A DNA stretch of 64,000 bases, taken from positions 5,043,072 to 5,107,071 of the forward strand of contig OW285189.1 of assembly GCA_935421135.1 (NCBI GenBank). The letters run 5' to 3'. Below the pieces are notes generated by a model. The model saw only the letters and a program-made list of their open reading frames with translations, ran no database searches and was not told where the DNA came from. This DNA comes from Bugulina stolonifera (lineage: Eukaryota; Bryozoa; Gymnolaemata; Cheilostomatida; Bugulidae). This document shows positions 11,671 through 25,000 of the stretch, in pieces (position 1 is the first letter of the stretch; every line of letters starts with the position of its first letter). Position numbers and translations under genes: made by a program.

Positions 11671-14600
11671 TTATAATATACTTTGTGCTGGATGTCGAGG
11701 TACAGTTACGTTATGTGGTGTGTGGACACTGGATCTCTTGTGGGTCAGAGGAACTCTGGGTAAGAATACATACTGTCTTATACCTCCCTCTACACTAGTT
11801 AGCATCCTAGCTACCTCATGCTCTCCTGTAAGTAGACGGGTATACTCTAAAGTAGCTGAGTAGATAGTGATGTACGAGTATAGTATAGTTATAGTGTGCT
11901 AGTGTATAAGAGCATTGTGTGACAGGGTATCGTATCGTGTGACAAGGTATGACATTGTATGACAGGGCATGACATTGGGTGACATGATGTAGCTTCCTGT
12001 GAGCAGTGAAAGTACATGTATTTAGAAGAATTGTTGGACCGAGGTCGCAACAACACAACAGTCTTCTAAATGGTTTCTCACTGACCCAAGAGTTAGCTTA
12101 GTCATGTTCCCATTTTGTATACTTCACATTTAAAGGACATTGCAAGATACATGTAGATACATTAATCTTGACGTAGCGTTTCACAAAGTAGCACACATGT
12201 ACATATTATATTGTGTATACCTAATGCAGCCTACACTGGATTATAATAGGGTACAGCATTTGGTCATGTGATCGATTACTAGCAGTCAACTGATTTATAC
12301 CAACTCAATGTGACTAGTGATTCATTTAACATATTATATGCATTTGGAACAGTATTGCTGACTTTTGAAATCTGACAACTCACTACAAGTAGACTTCATG
12401 CCAATTGCCAACTAGTTTAAAAGGAATAACCTCAACAAGAAGCCTGCAAAAGCTAACCATTTGACTTTTGTTAGAATATCAATAAAAGAGTAATCTCACA
12501 AAACCTACATGTATCTCAGCTATCTTAACCTAAACCATAACAAACAGTAACAGAACTGCAAAATTGAAAACTTCAGAAGAATTATAATTTTCAGATTTTT
12601 TGCATATACATTTGCTAACTGTGGGCGGAGCCTTTGTAGTCATGCCCCAATACATTGTATATAGCACAGGTAACTACAGAACATGTAGGTCATAGGAGTA
12701 TACATAATAGTAAGCTGATGGCGTACAATGTACATACATACCTGATGCGTTGACCATGACGTACTCATACTTGACCGTATCATGGAAGGGGATGATAACT
12801 GGGGTGGGTTCTGGTTGATGTATCACTTCTTTGTAGCTACACTCTATCCAATAAGACTTGAGGAATCTGTGGTAGGTATGTGTGAATATGTAAGTACATT
12901 GTTGTACATAGAGACTAGTAAATACAGGCAGGTATCCCTACCTAGATAAGTACTACCGACATTAGCGTATTATAGCGTAGTAGGCTCATTTGGTGATGAT
13001 ATAATAGTGTGTAACACTCACCTCTTCCATAGTGTTAGAGTGGGGAATAGGACAGACATCTCACACTCAAAGAAGAGTCGTGTATCAGCCTGGATGACCT
13101 TGTGTGATCTGTTTATCTGCTCAGCCATTGCTTGAGTTACGTTGATCTGAGAAACAGCAAACAGACTGTACTAAGTAGCATACTTGATATTTGAACTAAA
13201 TGACTTAACATTACCTGTATAGTGGATGCAGTACTAAGTAACATACTTGATATCTGAACTATATGACTAAACATTTTATTACCTATATGGTAGATGCAGT
13301 ACTTTGATACAGCCCATTTTCAATCATTTTCACTGAGAATGTTGACATAGTTAACATATTTGCGTTACTAAAGAATAGAGTATAGTCTGTCAGGTTTTAG
13401 TAAGGACAGATATTATTTATGAGAAATAGTGAAGCCTGCAAATTTGGGCTTGGTTAGAAAGGATTCTATGATATTATGAAACAATTAAATAGTTTGGACA
13501 GATTTAACTTACTGTTCAGTTGTTTCCAAGTGCAATAATCAATAAGATTGGAATGATGGGAAACATACCTCAGGTTCCCACAGGGACCAGAGACTAATAG
13601 ACCACAAACCAATCCAGCTGTTCCACTAAAAAACTAGCTTGATGAAATATCAACTTATCTGCCAGTGAAAGATAGTGGAAGAAAAGATCGGTCACCCAAG
13701 CCAGAAACTGTCCTTCCCCACCTTCAAGGGCGATCAGAAGTTATGCTACTTTGTGTATAAATATACTATTGCTATTAGTGTACTACGAACCAATCATAGA
13801 CGTGAGTTCACGAGATCTTATTATAGGTTACACAATATACAAGCATTAAACTGCGGTGCTAGTCTAACAGCAGATGGGTGGCGAGAAAGTGAGTCGCGGA
13901 ACGTCGGGACTGCCGTGGTGGGCGTATTTGGTGGGAGAGGGAATTGTCATTGAGACCAATCTTTCCTTCCACTATCTTTGCGCCAATCAGTGAGCTGGAA
14001 ACATATACTATACATCCACCTCTCTGTCCAATCAGTGAGCTGAAATGACTACTAACCTGATTTCGAGGAGCAACATCAGAATCAAAGAATCTCTCCACAA
14101 TGGCCCGACACTTGGCTTTTGCATAAATGAAGTCTTCACGAGGTCGGAGGCCTCCTCTTTCATTGGCTCTGACATTGCGTACCACACGGTAATACCTATA
14201 CAAAGTAGTTGTAAGCCAGCAAAATACAAGCTATGCAGATGACATGCTATTTACACTGTATATACAATTCTAAAGGGGGAACTAGAAAAGTTTCAAAGGG
14301 CTGACAGAAACAATATACAATGTAATAGTAACTAAACTGAATTAGAAATGGGAGGTCAAAAGCTATTCATCATAATTAGTGTGAAGTTGTCATTTTGAAC
14401 TTTGATAAAGGTAATTGAGAGAGGACAACTTCAGGTCAACATTTACGCCAAACATAGCTTTTGAATTCAATGAAATTCTTGTGCAAATTGTTCACCGAAC
14501 ACTCTCTTTCTAGTAGGAGTGCATTGTGGATGCCCCTATCCTGTCGTCAAGAGGGTATGGGACCATAAGTATTGCAAACTTCACACCCTAAGACTACACA

Positions 14601-17600
14601 CCTGCATGCGAATTAAAACCCATATCGTATACGAACCTGCTCGCTTCCAACAGGAAGTACACATCGTTGCAGAACTTGTTTCTGTCCCTCTCAACCGGAG
14701 TCTTGGCCCGTTCTTTGTTCACCGCACTGCTTGCACCAGAGGTGATCATGCTAACCCGGGAGTTACGGCCAGCAGACATGGACGGCTTCTTTAGATTCAT
14801 TGGTGCAAGACCTCCAACTGCACTATGCATGTTACTAACTGCAGGTTCATTTGGAGTTGGAGTCACAAGTAGCTCTACAAGAGTAACAGCAGTTGAATGG
14901 GTGTGATGCTTAGAGAAGGAAGGACATTAGTAGTGAAAATAAGCATTTACTTGTGACCAAAGAAAGAGATCAGGCTCAACAACAAGACTATAATTGGAAA
15001 ATGTTGGTGCGAGCAAGTATCTTTAGAATGAATAATAAGACGAGACGTATTTTATATTTTTATTGACTCCTAATATTTCGATGTATGTCCATACATCTGT
15101 TGATGATGTATGGACATACATCGAAATATTAGAAGTCAATAAAAATATAAAATGCGTCTCGTCTTATTATTCATTCTAAAGACTATAATTATCCAACAAA
15201 AGACACACGGATAACTAATAATCTAATTACAGAGATATCAGTAAAATAGGCAAGTAGATACATCGAACATAAAAATAAAAAGTTATTAAAATCACATATT
15301 AGGTTCTCCACATTTAATGATTTGAGCTTTGAGAACCCAAACACCATAATATTTCCTAGTTGTACACTTATGGAGGATATTGAACATCCAATCAGGACAA
15401 GGTTCTAGTTATCACATCTTTGATTAGAGTATGAAAAGAGAAGACAACCCATAGAGTTAATATCTACTGTATTGCTAGAGTATGTCTATAATAGTTATAC
15501 TAACTGGAGGGAGCCGGCATTACTGTGTGACTCTGGGACATTGCCACGTTGCTACCTTGTAGGAATATAAACCTATCATTGTCTTGTTTTACAAACTTTA
15601 GAAATCTTTGTCTTAGTTGAGAATTCTTAATCGATCTGTAGAAGTCAATGATGACCCAGGATAACCGCCTCCAGGTGAACACGAGCTAATAAAAAATCAT
15701 ACAGGTAAATAAAGAGCAGTTATCAAAAGTATTTGATACAACCCTACACAGAGGGACACTTCCATTAGTTTAGAAATTCTATATTTTGAAGAATCCTTAG
15801 TCAACCACAATCAGAAATTAATTCACGTCGGTTCGGTGATGTAACTAGCCCAGCAATAACATTTATCAAAAGGGTACGAAACTCAAAGCTAACAGTTTAA
15901 TGAAGGAAAAACTGAGAATTATCTTAACTTACCGCCTCTTTTCTATTATATAAAATTTCTTCAGCTTCTTCATCAAATGTGTCTTGGAAGTATTTAAACC
16001 TAAAATACAGGAGCTCATGCACAATAATATTCTTCTCCTTAGAACAGCGAGGCTATACACCATGTACTTGCACAGCAAAGAGTGGGTGGTTGTCTGTAGA
16101 CTCTTTTAAAACATAAACCTTACTAAGCATGTATTTTATTATATTATACGTGTACATATACTGTAATTATACAATGTACTGCAGATGTCGACTAAATACA
16201 ACATAGTGTATATTACATACATCAACATGTGCATGTAGCAATATTACTACTACTAGCTATATGATTACTATATAGAATAGTTACCAATGCTTATCTAGAC
16301 TGGTAAACAGCAGGTCTGCTAGAAGCTGTACTTGTGGTAACTCTACTTTCTCTGCCCGAACCATAGACTGGAATATCAGGTCCTCCAAGCCATACTTTTG
16401 AACTGCAGTGTCATGTAATAAGCAAGAATATACATGTGTATGGGGATGTAGAGAAGCACAACTACTAGTTACTAGTTTAATAATACACCCTCTGATCTTG
16501 AAGCAGATATCAGCTTGAGGTAATAGCTTGTACAAATCATTGCAAATCATAGACAAGTTGATGTGAGCCAATGGGATACGGGTAATAGTAAGTATGGTGT
16601 TAGCGTCATCACAGAGCCGTCGATTGTGAGAGTTACGCCACCGGAAGTAAACAAGAGGCCATATTGGGCCCATGTAACAAAGGATTGCATTGGTCAAATC
16701 CTTCTATCGACAATTCTGATTGGTTCCAATGGGCCCAACATGGCATCCATAATGTTACCCCAGTGACGCTACTCTCACAAGAAATGGCTCTGCTCTATAT
16801 GATTCATACACAGGCACGTCACAAGTAACATTAGAGCATGACCCACCTTGCCTCTTCACTAGATCCTCATCTTTCTCGGCTAAAACACAAAAGAAATAAA
16901 ACAAATGTATATGTCGCCGTGTTACGTAACATAAGATGAGTGATAACAATTATTCAGTACATGTAGTAGCATATTAGACATGTACGTTACAAAGGCAATG
17001 GGTAGCGCCTTGCCGTAACTGTCATAACCTCACAGGAGGCAGACCATAATATATGGCTACTCTACCACATGTCACTTATTACATGTGCATAGTAAGCTAA
17101 ATTAGACTTGAATTTACAACATATTGGCATGTGACTGCATGTATAAAATAGAACACCATCCAACGTTTACGCCAAACATAGCTTATGAATTCAACAGAAT
17201 TCCTGTGCAAATTTTGTCAAGAGGGTGACACTCCAACTATACTAGGTTCAACAGACACTCATATGTTGTGACCATACACAGATGTTATAGAGTATAACTA
17301 CACATACATGGGTTCCTTAGGAAATGTAGTTTATTCAAGGCGTCCAACTTCTTCTTCTTGTTAGCTTTACCCTTGGCCTGCAGTATCTCTTTACAGTCTA
17401 TCCACAGTTTCAGAGGCCAATGAGCTCCACAGAAATCTAGAAACTTCATGAAGAACTCTCTGTAGACATCATCATTGAGTACAGCCGTCAGTGAGCTGTT
17501 GGAGATAATAAGGTAGATGATGACATGCGGGTGATTATGCTGTTGCTGATATCTCTGTTTATCTGTCTTTCCTGATAGGCAAAGAACATAATTACAAGCG

Positions 17601-18228
17601 TTCGCCTTTTAGAGCATACAATGCCATGTATGTACCACAAGTTTTATAAGACATATCTAAAATGGGGACTGATACAAGACTTATATAAGATATGTTGATA
17701 TGTGAAATAAAAAAATTTATATTTACCCTGGTTTCTTTTTAGGTCTTTCAATCCAACGGCCGTTTTTCAATATAGGGTCAAAGTACAGAGGTAGTGGTGA
17801 CTTGGATGGTTTCTTATGTCCAAGCCGTCTGTATACACAATAGTACAGATACACATTATACAGTATAGTATCGACATTGTACATCCGCTAACATAACATG
17901 TACTGTACGCACTACATGTAAATTGATATTTTTCAAGAACCTGTATATTATTAGTCTCCATTAAAACTATTCATATGCACAATGAATATACTTAGACCAA
18001 TTAATAATTAACTGCATATTATCTCACATGCATATGCATATTGTATAAAAAGTATTCGTACATAAGAATACAACTACACAATACACCAGGGTGGATGCAT
18101 TGCGATACATGTACGAGTATATTATAGCAGTGAGTTAGAGGAATAGAAACGTAACAGGTGTGCTGCAATATTGTTAATAAGCTTAGCACTGTTAAGCTCA
18201 CCTTCCTTCATCTGAGGAACTGTGGACT
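11671..18228 (-). CDS. RGS22-like gene: C-terminal exons 38-49 with two further RGS-like regions
   Basis: Exons: 18228-18202, 17828-17727, 17571-17308, 16879-16847, 16402-16285, 15999-15933, 15685-15505, 14874-14637, 14195-14057, 13146-13022, 12866-12742, 11825-11671 (stop TAA). Phases agree except 17828-17727 to 17571-17308, which is off by one base. The exon at 17571 (REFFMKFLDFCGAHWPLKLW) through 15999 forms one RGS-like repeat. Exons 15685-12742 form another: SQLRQRFLKFVKQ, NKFCNDVYFLLEASRYY, then APRNQINVTQAMAEQ and FFECEMSVLFPTLTLWK, closely following the C-terminal RGS of RGS22 (PPALQIDIP..., REAQMTIFGVLFKFW). The last exon encodes a short basic tail. Confidence 0.82.
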
Positions 18229-18973
18229 CTAAAATATTGTGTCAGAATTAACAATAGAGAACTATTGGAGGATGAAGATAGAAAGATTGAATCACAATGT
18301 CTAACAGGAAATATGAAGATAATATATGTACATGTATACAGAGAAAGGCAGTCATGACTTCTCCACGGTGTCTGCTAGATAACAACAGCATCCCACCACC
18401 GTAGCTCTTGCTACCCTACATTACGGAAATTAAATATTGTCCTTGCTATGTGCGCTTACACCAACAGTGCTAAAGGAATAAGCAATGAGTTGAAACACTG
18501 CAACTTAATTACATAAAGTGGTAACAGCGGATGTCTTATGAATGGGTTTTGGAGAGGCCATTACCAACAGAGAGACAGATGAACGAACAGATGGCAAAGA
18601 TAGCAGAAGGAAATACGGATCACTCCGGCCAAAAACTGTCATCCCCCGCCTTCAAATGCGGTCCAGATTACGCAAGGAGTTATGCTACCCTGTGCACAAA
18701 AGTGTTGTTTCTATTGATGTGCCTCATGCCACTTGGAGACACTTCTTCACTACAGCCCCATATAAACTATCTATTGCTACAGACGAGACCTTATTGCAGT
18801 GTACGCAATATGCAAGCATTACCCAGTAATGCTAGTTTCACTCACGGCTGTCCAAAAAACAGCAGAAGGATGGCGAGAAAGTGAATTGAAGAAAGGTGGG
18901 CTGCCAAATTGGGCGTATTTGGGCAGTATCACCATTGAGTGATCCATCTTTCCTTCCACTATCTTTCTGAACG

Positions 18974-19007
<34 letters not shown>

Positions 19008-22000
19008 GAGATAGACGTAACGCAGGAGACAGACAGAGACAAGAAGGAGTTAACACATACACATACCCTAAATGACGATCATCACGACTTCTATTTTGCA
19101 TTGCATGCCTGCTGTTTCTAGTATTACACAAAACAATGATGGATGAATTGTCTTAGTAATATGATAACACAATTACTATGTAATGGTACGCACAGTCGTC
19201 TCCAATCACCTGACACTCATTATTATGTGTGCTTACATGTATATATCTGCTTGTATTCTGTACTACTTGACCATATACCATTGTACATTCATGTATGATA
19301 ATTACTAAGTCTTTTTGTGCCTTTTGTACCCATGTACAGAGGCCCGACCTCTCAGAATCACTTGATATTCATTTTGTACATGAATTGGATGATTATAAGC
19401 AACTTTTGTAGAACCTGACTCATTTTGGGTCGGCCATCGGACTTCCGGCCGCCATGTTGTTGCGCAACTTCCGGACGACCCTATGTCGTTTTTTCCCGAC
19501 ACTACGTCAGGCGGAAGTACTTCTACTATATAAAGGGCATTGTTTTTACGATTGTTGTCTCAGTCTTTGCTTGGATCTCAATAAAGACACATCTATACTT
19601 ATTATACAGAGACTTTCACTTCGTAGTTAGGTCATTCTAGTTGTTAAGGTCCTCGACCTTGCAACACGAACCGCCTACTAGGTCGGATCACTCTCTTTCT
19701 AAGTATAGTCTCCAGGCTAGACTCGGGACCAGATGGGTCGTCTCTGGTAGTACTTGGACTACTGAGATCGCTCGATTTTTCATGTAATGAGAAGGCCTAG
19801 CACCACTCATAGGCACTTCATTTTGGGATCGGGAGTCGTCCAAAGACGACCTCACAGGAAACCAAAAACCATTACAACTACATGCCGTGTACATAATTAG
19901 ATTCACAATTTATGGTTGGAATTACCTACTGCTACCAGATCATTTCACATCTCGTAGAATAAATTTTATTTATACCCTTGTTATTGTCTGACGTGCTGTC
20001 GCGAGGAGAGGGGTTGTAAAAAGTATACCCAAAGGAGGCGGTATCTATCAAATTGGTAAATCCAATAAGTAAATTATGTGTTTCTGTGATTTAAAAAGTA
20101 ATATTTATGTATGTAAGTGATAACATAGCAGTCGACTGACATCAGCAGGTGCAGCTTCTGGTGTTACAAGGTTCAGTGACAGCTGTCAGCATGTACATAA
20201 ACAAGTATTTAGGAAAACAAGTCAATTAGAATTTGGCTGATGTCTGCAGGTATAAAGGCTCGGGTATACTAGAGGACACATGTTCACTTTTGACCGAATG
20301 ACCCTCGATCTTGGGCATATCGGTGAGTCATTTTTTCCCCTATGCAAAAACCAACATATTGGTCTTTTCAGTCTTTGGTGTCACAGAACACTGTTGTAAT
20401 TGGCTAATACTAAATACACGACTTAAATTACACAATTTTTCTGAAGTCAGCTTTGAAAACGAGTTGGTCTGTCAAGCCTACGGCCTCTGATAGAGCTGAG
20501 CCTTTAGTAACAGGTGGTGTTAGCAGATATTGACAGGTCGTTTAGTAACAGGTATTAGCAGATATCGGCAGGTCATTTAGTAACAGGTGTTAGCAGATAT
20601 TGACAGGTTGTTTAGTAACAGATGTTAGCAGATATTGACAGGTCGTTTAGTAACAGGTGCTAGCAGATATTGGCAGATCGTTTAGTAACAGGTGTTAGCA
20701 GATATCAGCAGGTCGTTTAATAACAGGTGTTAGCAGATATTGACAGGTCGTTTAGTAACAGGTGTTAGCACATATTGACATCTTCCAGCACATACAGTGA
20801 CAAAGGGGAACTCACCTTACTGCTGGTGCCATTGTATTCTTCTTGTACTTGGAGGAGCCAAAACTACCTTTAGCCGATGACTTCCTGTAGTAAACGTAAA
20901 ATTATATATTTGACAATAATTAAAAAATTGCACATCATAGCACCATAATACGTAACATAACTATTGTAATTGTATGTGGGTATATGAAACTTTTCTTTGG
21001 GAGTTGTTTTTACTTGTAGAAAGATATATCTAGCAGGTAGCATGTATATTTACCTGCGTAAAACAGATCTAGGGTTAAAGGTAGGAGCATCATCGATATC
21101 ATCTCTAGCAATCCTCAGCTCTGCCACTGGTTTCATCCTGTCTAAACCTAACAACTTCCTCACCGAATCTTCAAATATTAAATAATATTAATAGATGTTG
21201 GCTGGGTGAGTTGACAAGAGCACACAACTCTCATTCTACAAGGTATGCACCTTTTTCCTGACATAAAGACTTTGCAAGCTTTAACCAACATGTACTAAGT
21301 ACAGAAGAATTAAAATTGGCTTTGGCCACAATCAATGCTAGATCTTGTCCCTTAACCATCACATCTAGTATAAACAGAGCGGTTCCAGCAAATGATGGGA
21401 CACACAGAATCCAGTAAGTACATGCGAGGCATCATAATCATCGCTATTATTATAACAGTTGCCTTACCTGGAAGTGTTTTAGCACACTTAGATTTGAAAG
21501 ACCTTTCCATCATCAACTGCATGCTCCCCTTGATGGTCTCATCCTTCTGCTTTGTGATACCAGCAGTATTCCTAAGATCTGTAGAGTATACATTAATGAA
21601 CATCTGTCACACAAATATAGTACAACATACCGGCTAGTTATCCATAACATGTATGTTTAGAGCATTCCCATTGCTGATATGAATGTATATCATAGGAGAA
21701 TCTAGGGGTGTAATGTAACGCACTGCATAACAATGTACCTGGGTGAATACTGAGCTCAAAGGCAGCGTCCATCGCTAACGTATCAATAGAGATTAAGCCA
21801 TCCTCTGAAGAAGAGATCAGTGCAGTAGATCTCCTGGTTCTACTCGTCCTTTTATCTCCCTGACTAGCCGTGTTAAAATAGACATCTAAACTCTTGTTAT
21901 CCCCTGCAATACATTTCCATCTATATGTATATAGTACCCAGAATATCATAGGATATGCTAGTGACTTCATTGCACCAAAAATATAAAAAGTGCAAGTTAT

Positions 22001-25000
22001 GCCATGTTTAACACTAATAGCATGTCAAGGTATGTGGTACATGTAGCTTTTCTGGAAATAAATTGAACCAGATGTACAGCATATTCAAGGAATCACTGAT
22101 CAATAAGTTATAGCTAGGAACTGTGACCATGCAGTGGGTTACCATGTGATATCTGTTAGCCAGCAGAAACTAAAAGACATTATGCTAAGGCTAATTCTAC
22201 CATCTCTGAGTGTCTCTATGTGCATGTATAGATCTGTAATACAGAGTGCTAAACATACCATGCATCCTCAGTGCATCTCTATCAGCAGAGAGGAGTAGCT
22301 GGTAACACCGACTATTTAGACTGTGATTTGATGGTGGCTTTATGGGAGGTAGACGTAACTCCTCCATCTGTGGTACAATGCTAACTAGGAACTGTTCAGA
22401 GTCAGTGAGATGTGGTGACTTCTTGATGGCCTCCACACTGGCATGTAAGTCTGTTAGTTTCTATAAGTGAATGTAGAGGCAGTGTAAAAGGTGGGTATAT
22501 AAGTGTAAACAAATTTGCATAAAACAATCAACCATTCATTAAAATCTGGACCAGTTATTTAGAATTGAATTAATTTTAATGATTTCTGTACTGCAATCGC
22601 TCAAATATGAACTTTTGAGGATTTGATATTCGAGCATGGCCAATATGGCTTTACAACAAATGTACATAGTACTGAGGTAGCTGAGGCCACTTACTAGAAG
22701 GTTGTTAAAGTTGACTTTATCGTACTTGATGTAGGACTTCCAGAGAGTTCTACAGCTCTCAATGGCACAGTCCTGTACGTACATCAGCACTTCGTCTGCT
22801 TCGTCCAACTGCAGACTGTATATAAGCAGACGGTTCATCTCCTCACTCACTGTGTTGATACGATGGGGACTCCTAGGGAGAAGGTATTTCCATATCAGCT
22901 CCTTGGCTTGCCTCAACCTGAGCAACAGTAACAATACACATATATACCATGATGCATGTAGGACTGTACAGTCATGTAATTGAATACCTGTATAAATAGG
23001 TGTACAATATACATGTACACTACAGCAACAAAATACAACATGTACATGTACTACTATATTTCATGGCAATATTTAACATGTTCGACTACTTCACAGCGTC
23101 TATCTACAAGATGGACACGATACAATGTATCACCAATTCTACTTCTGGTCAACTTTTCATTATATACTTTACCTGATGTGATCAGCTACTTTTCCTTTAG
23201 ATGCTGCAGAAAGGAAGCTCTCTGCGTCGCACCAGAACATGTAATTAGATAGTTCCTGTGCCTTAGATCTCTCCATCAGATATGTACGGAATGGAGAGCC
23301 TGCATACGCGTCCGACTTCATACTCAGTAGGTAGATGTAATGGTTAGATCTGTATGCCTGCGGGCTTGCTGTATCATACCTCTATGAACATATCAACGGC
23401 ATACATACATGTACATATAATACACCACCAGATGTCTCACTAGCCTAACTGGTTTAACATACATCCATGAAGTTTGAGGAGAAATAAAGCTACTAATGCC
23501 AGAATTTAGTACGTATAACACATAATACATGTATGTAGTGCAGGAACCTCGGTGACAAAAATATCCAGAAGGAGAAATAACTTCCGGCCAGAGAAAAGAA
23601 AATGTACCCTCATATTAACACAGCCTTATGGTCTCACCTGTATAACATAGTTCCATATAGTAAGGTTAGGGGCGACAGAGTAGCCCACCTTAGTGATGTG
23701 ACACACGCCGTGTACCACAGGTAAAGCATCCCCAGCCGCTTGCCTAGCATTGGTGCATCCCTTGATGTCAATCATCAGGCTGCTAGTACTCGGTCTCACT
23801 GGACAAGGAGCTAGCTCTTTGTTATCAGCAAGATAGGCAGCATCTAAGTGTATATACATGTACATGCACAGAGTAGTATATACAAAGATGGTTGCATAAC
23901 ATCACCGTGGCTACAGAGTGTAAACAATGAAGGCACTGTGGTTTGAAAGGAACAGCACAGTCACATTCTATGACCAACACTCATAAGTTGTAGTGAGTTA
24001 CTAACCTTGACTGTGCTTTACTCTCTCATGGTAATCAGCCCGTAACCTAAAATTAACCAGGCTGTATGATCCAAAACATTACAACAGCAATGGCCGCTTT
24101 ACCAATTGATCACAAAAGAATATGCAACAACAAACACCATGAGCACCAAGTAAATTACATCTACGAATTAGAATGAAGATGATGATGATTTGTGCCGACA
24201 GCTGTTCTAATGCGTATTTACCCGTCCTTTTGTAGACTGCTCCTCTTATAGATGTCTGGTAGCTTAACTTTACCACCCTTAGGTTTCCATGTAGAAGGTA
24301 TATAAACAGGATAGAGGGGTTTCCAGTTATCATACTTAGCCCAGAACACCCTCTCAGCATACCTGTGCAGTGTAACACAGTGAATACTATATTACACTGG
24401 GTCAAATGTAAATTGCTTGAAATTTTAAAGTTGTCTTTCCTTAAAAAATGTGAGAGACTGCAACTTTACCCATCCACAATATGAATTAATAGTGGCAGTG
24501 GATAGTAAAACAGAGTTGTGTAGCTTCTACTTGAACAATAAAACATTTCCTCGACCTGTACATTTAACAAGACCTAACATTTATATAATGTGTGTATTCA
24601 GATGTGGCACTGGTCCACACAAAGCTGCTGTAACAATGAACCAAGTATGAGCATTGAAAGTGACTTGAGGTTTGTTGTAAAGGAGAGTCTCCATTATCAT
24701 AATAAATATTATCAACAGGAACAGCCAAGTAAGCGACACACTCTTCCATACAAATTACAATTAATTAAATATCTATTGACTCAGTTTTTGCAGACAAGAG
24801 TTCCAAATGCGCCTAAGGTTTCCTTGAATATAACACTATGTTAACATAATACTGTTTTCTTATACCCCATATAATATTAGAGAATAAGAATTTATCCTAA
24901 TAATGTATAGGGTAAATATTCTTATAAAATATTACCCTATGTTCAGAGTAGGGAACTCACTATCACCACCCAAAAAATACTTACCCAGAGAGCTTAGAGA

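Noticed and set aside
13572..13614. Extra RGS22-like exon with good splice sites
   Set aside because: Including it brings a stop or wrong phase. Joining 14057 directly to 13146 keeps phase and matches the RGS22 C-terminus.
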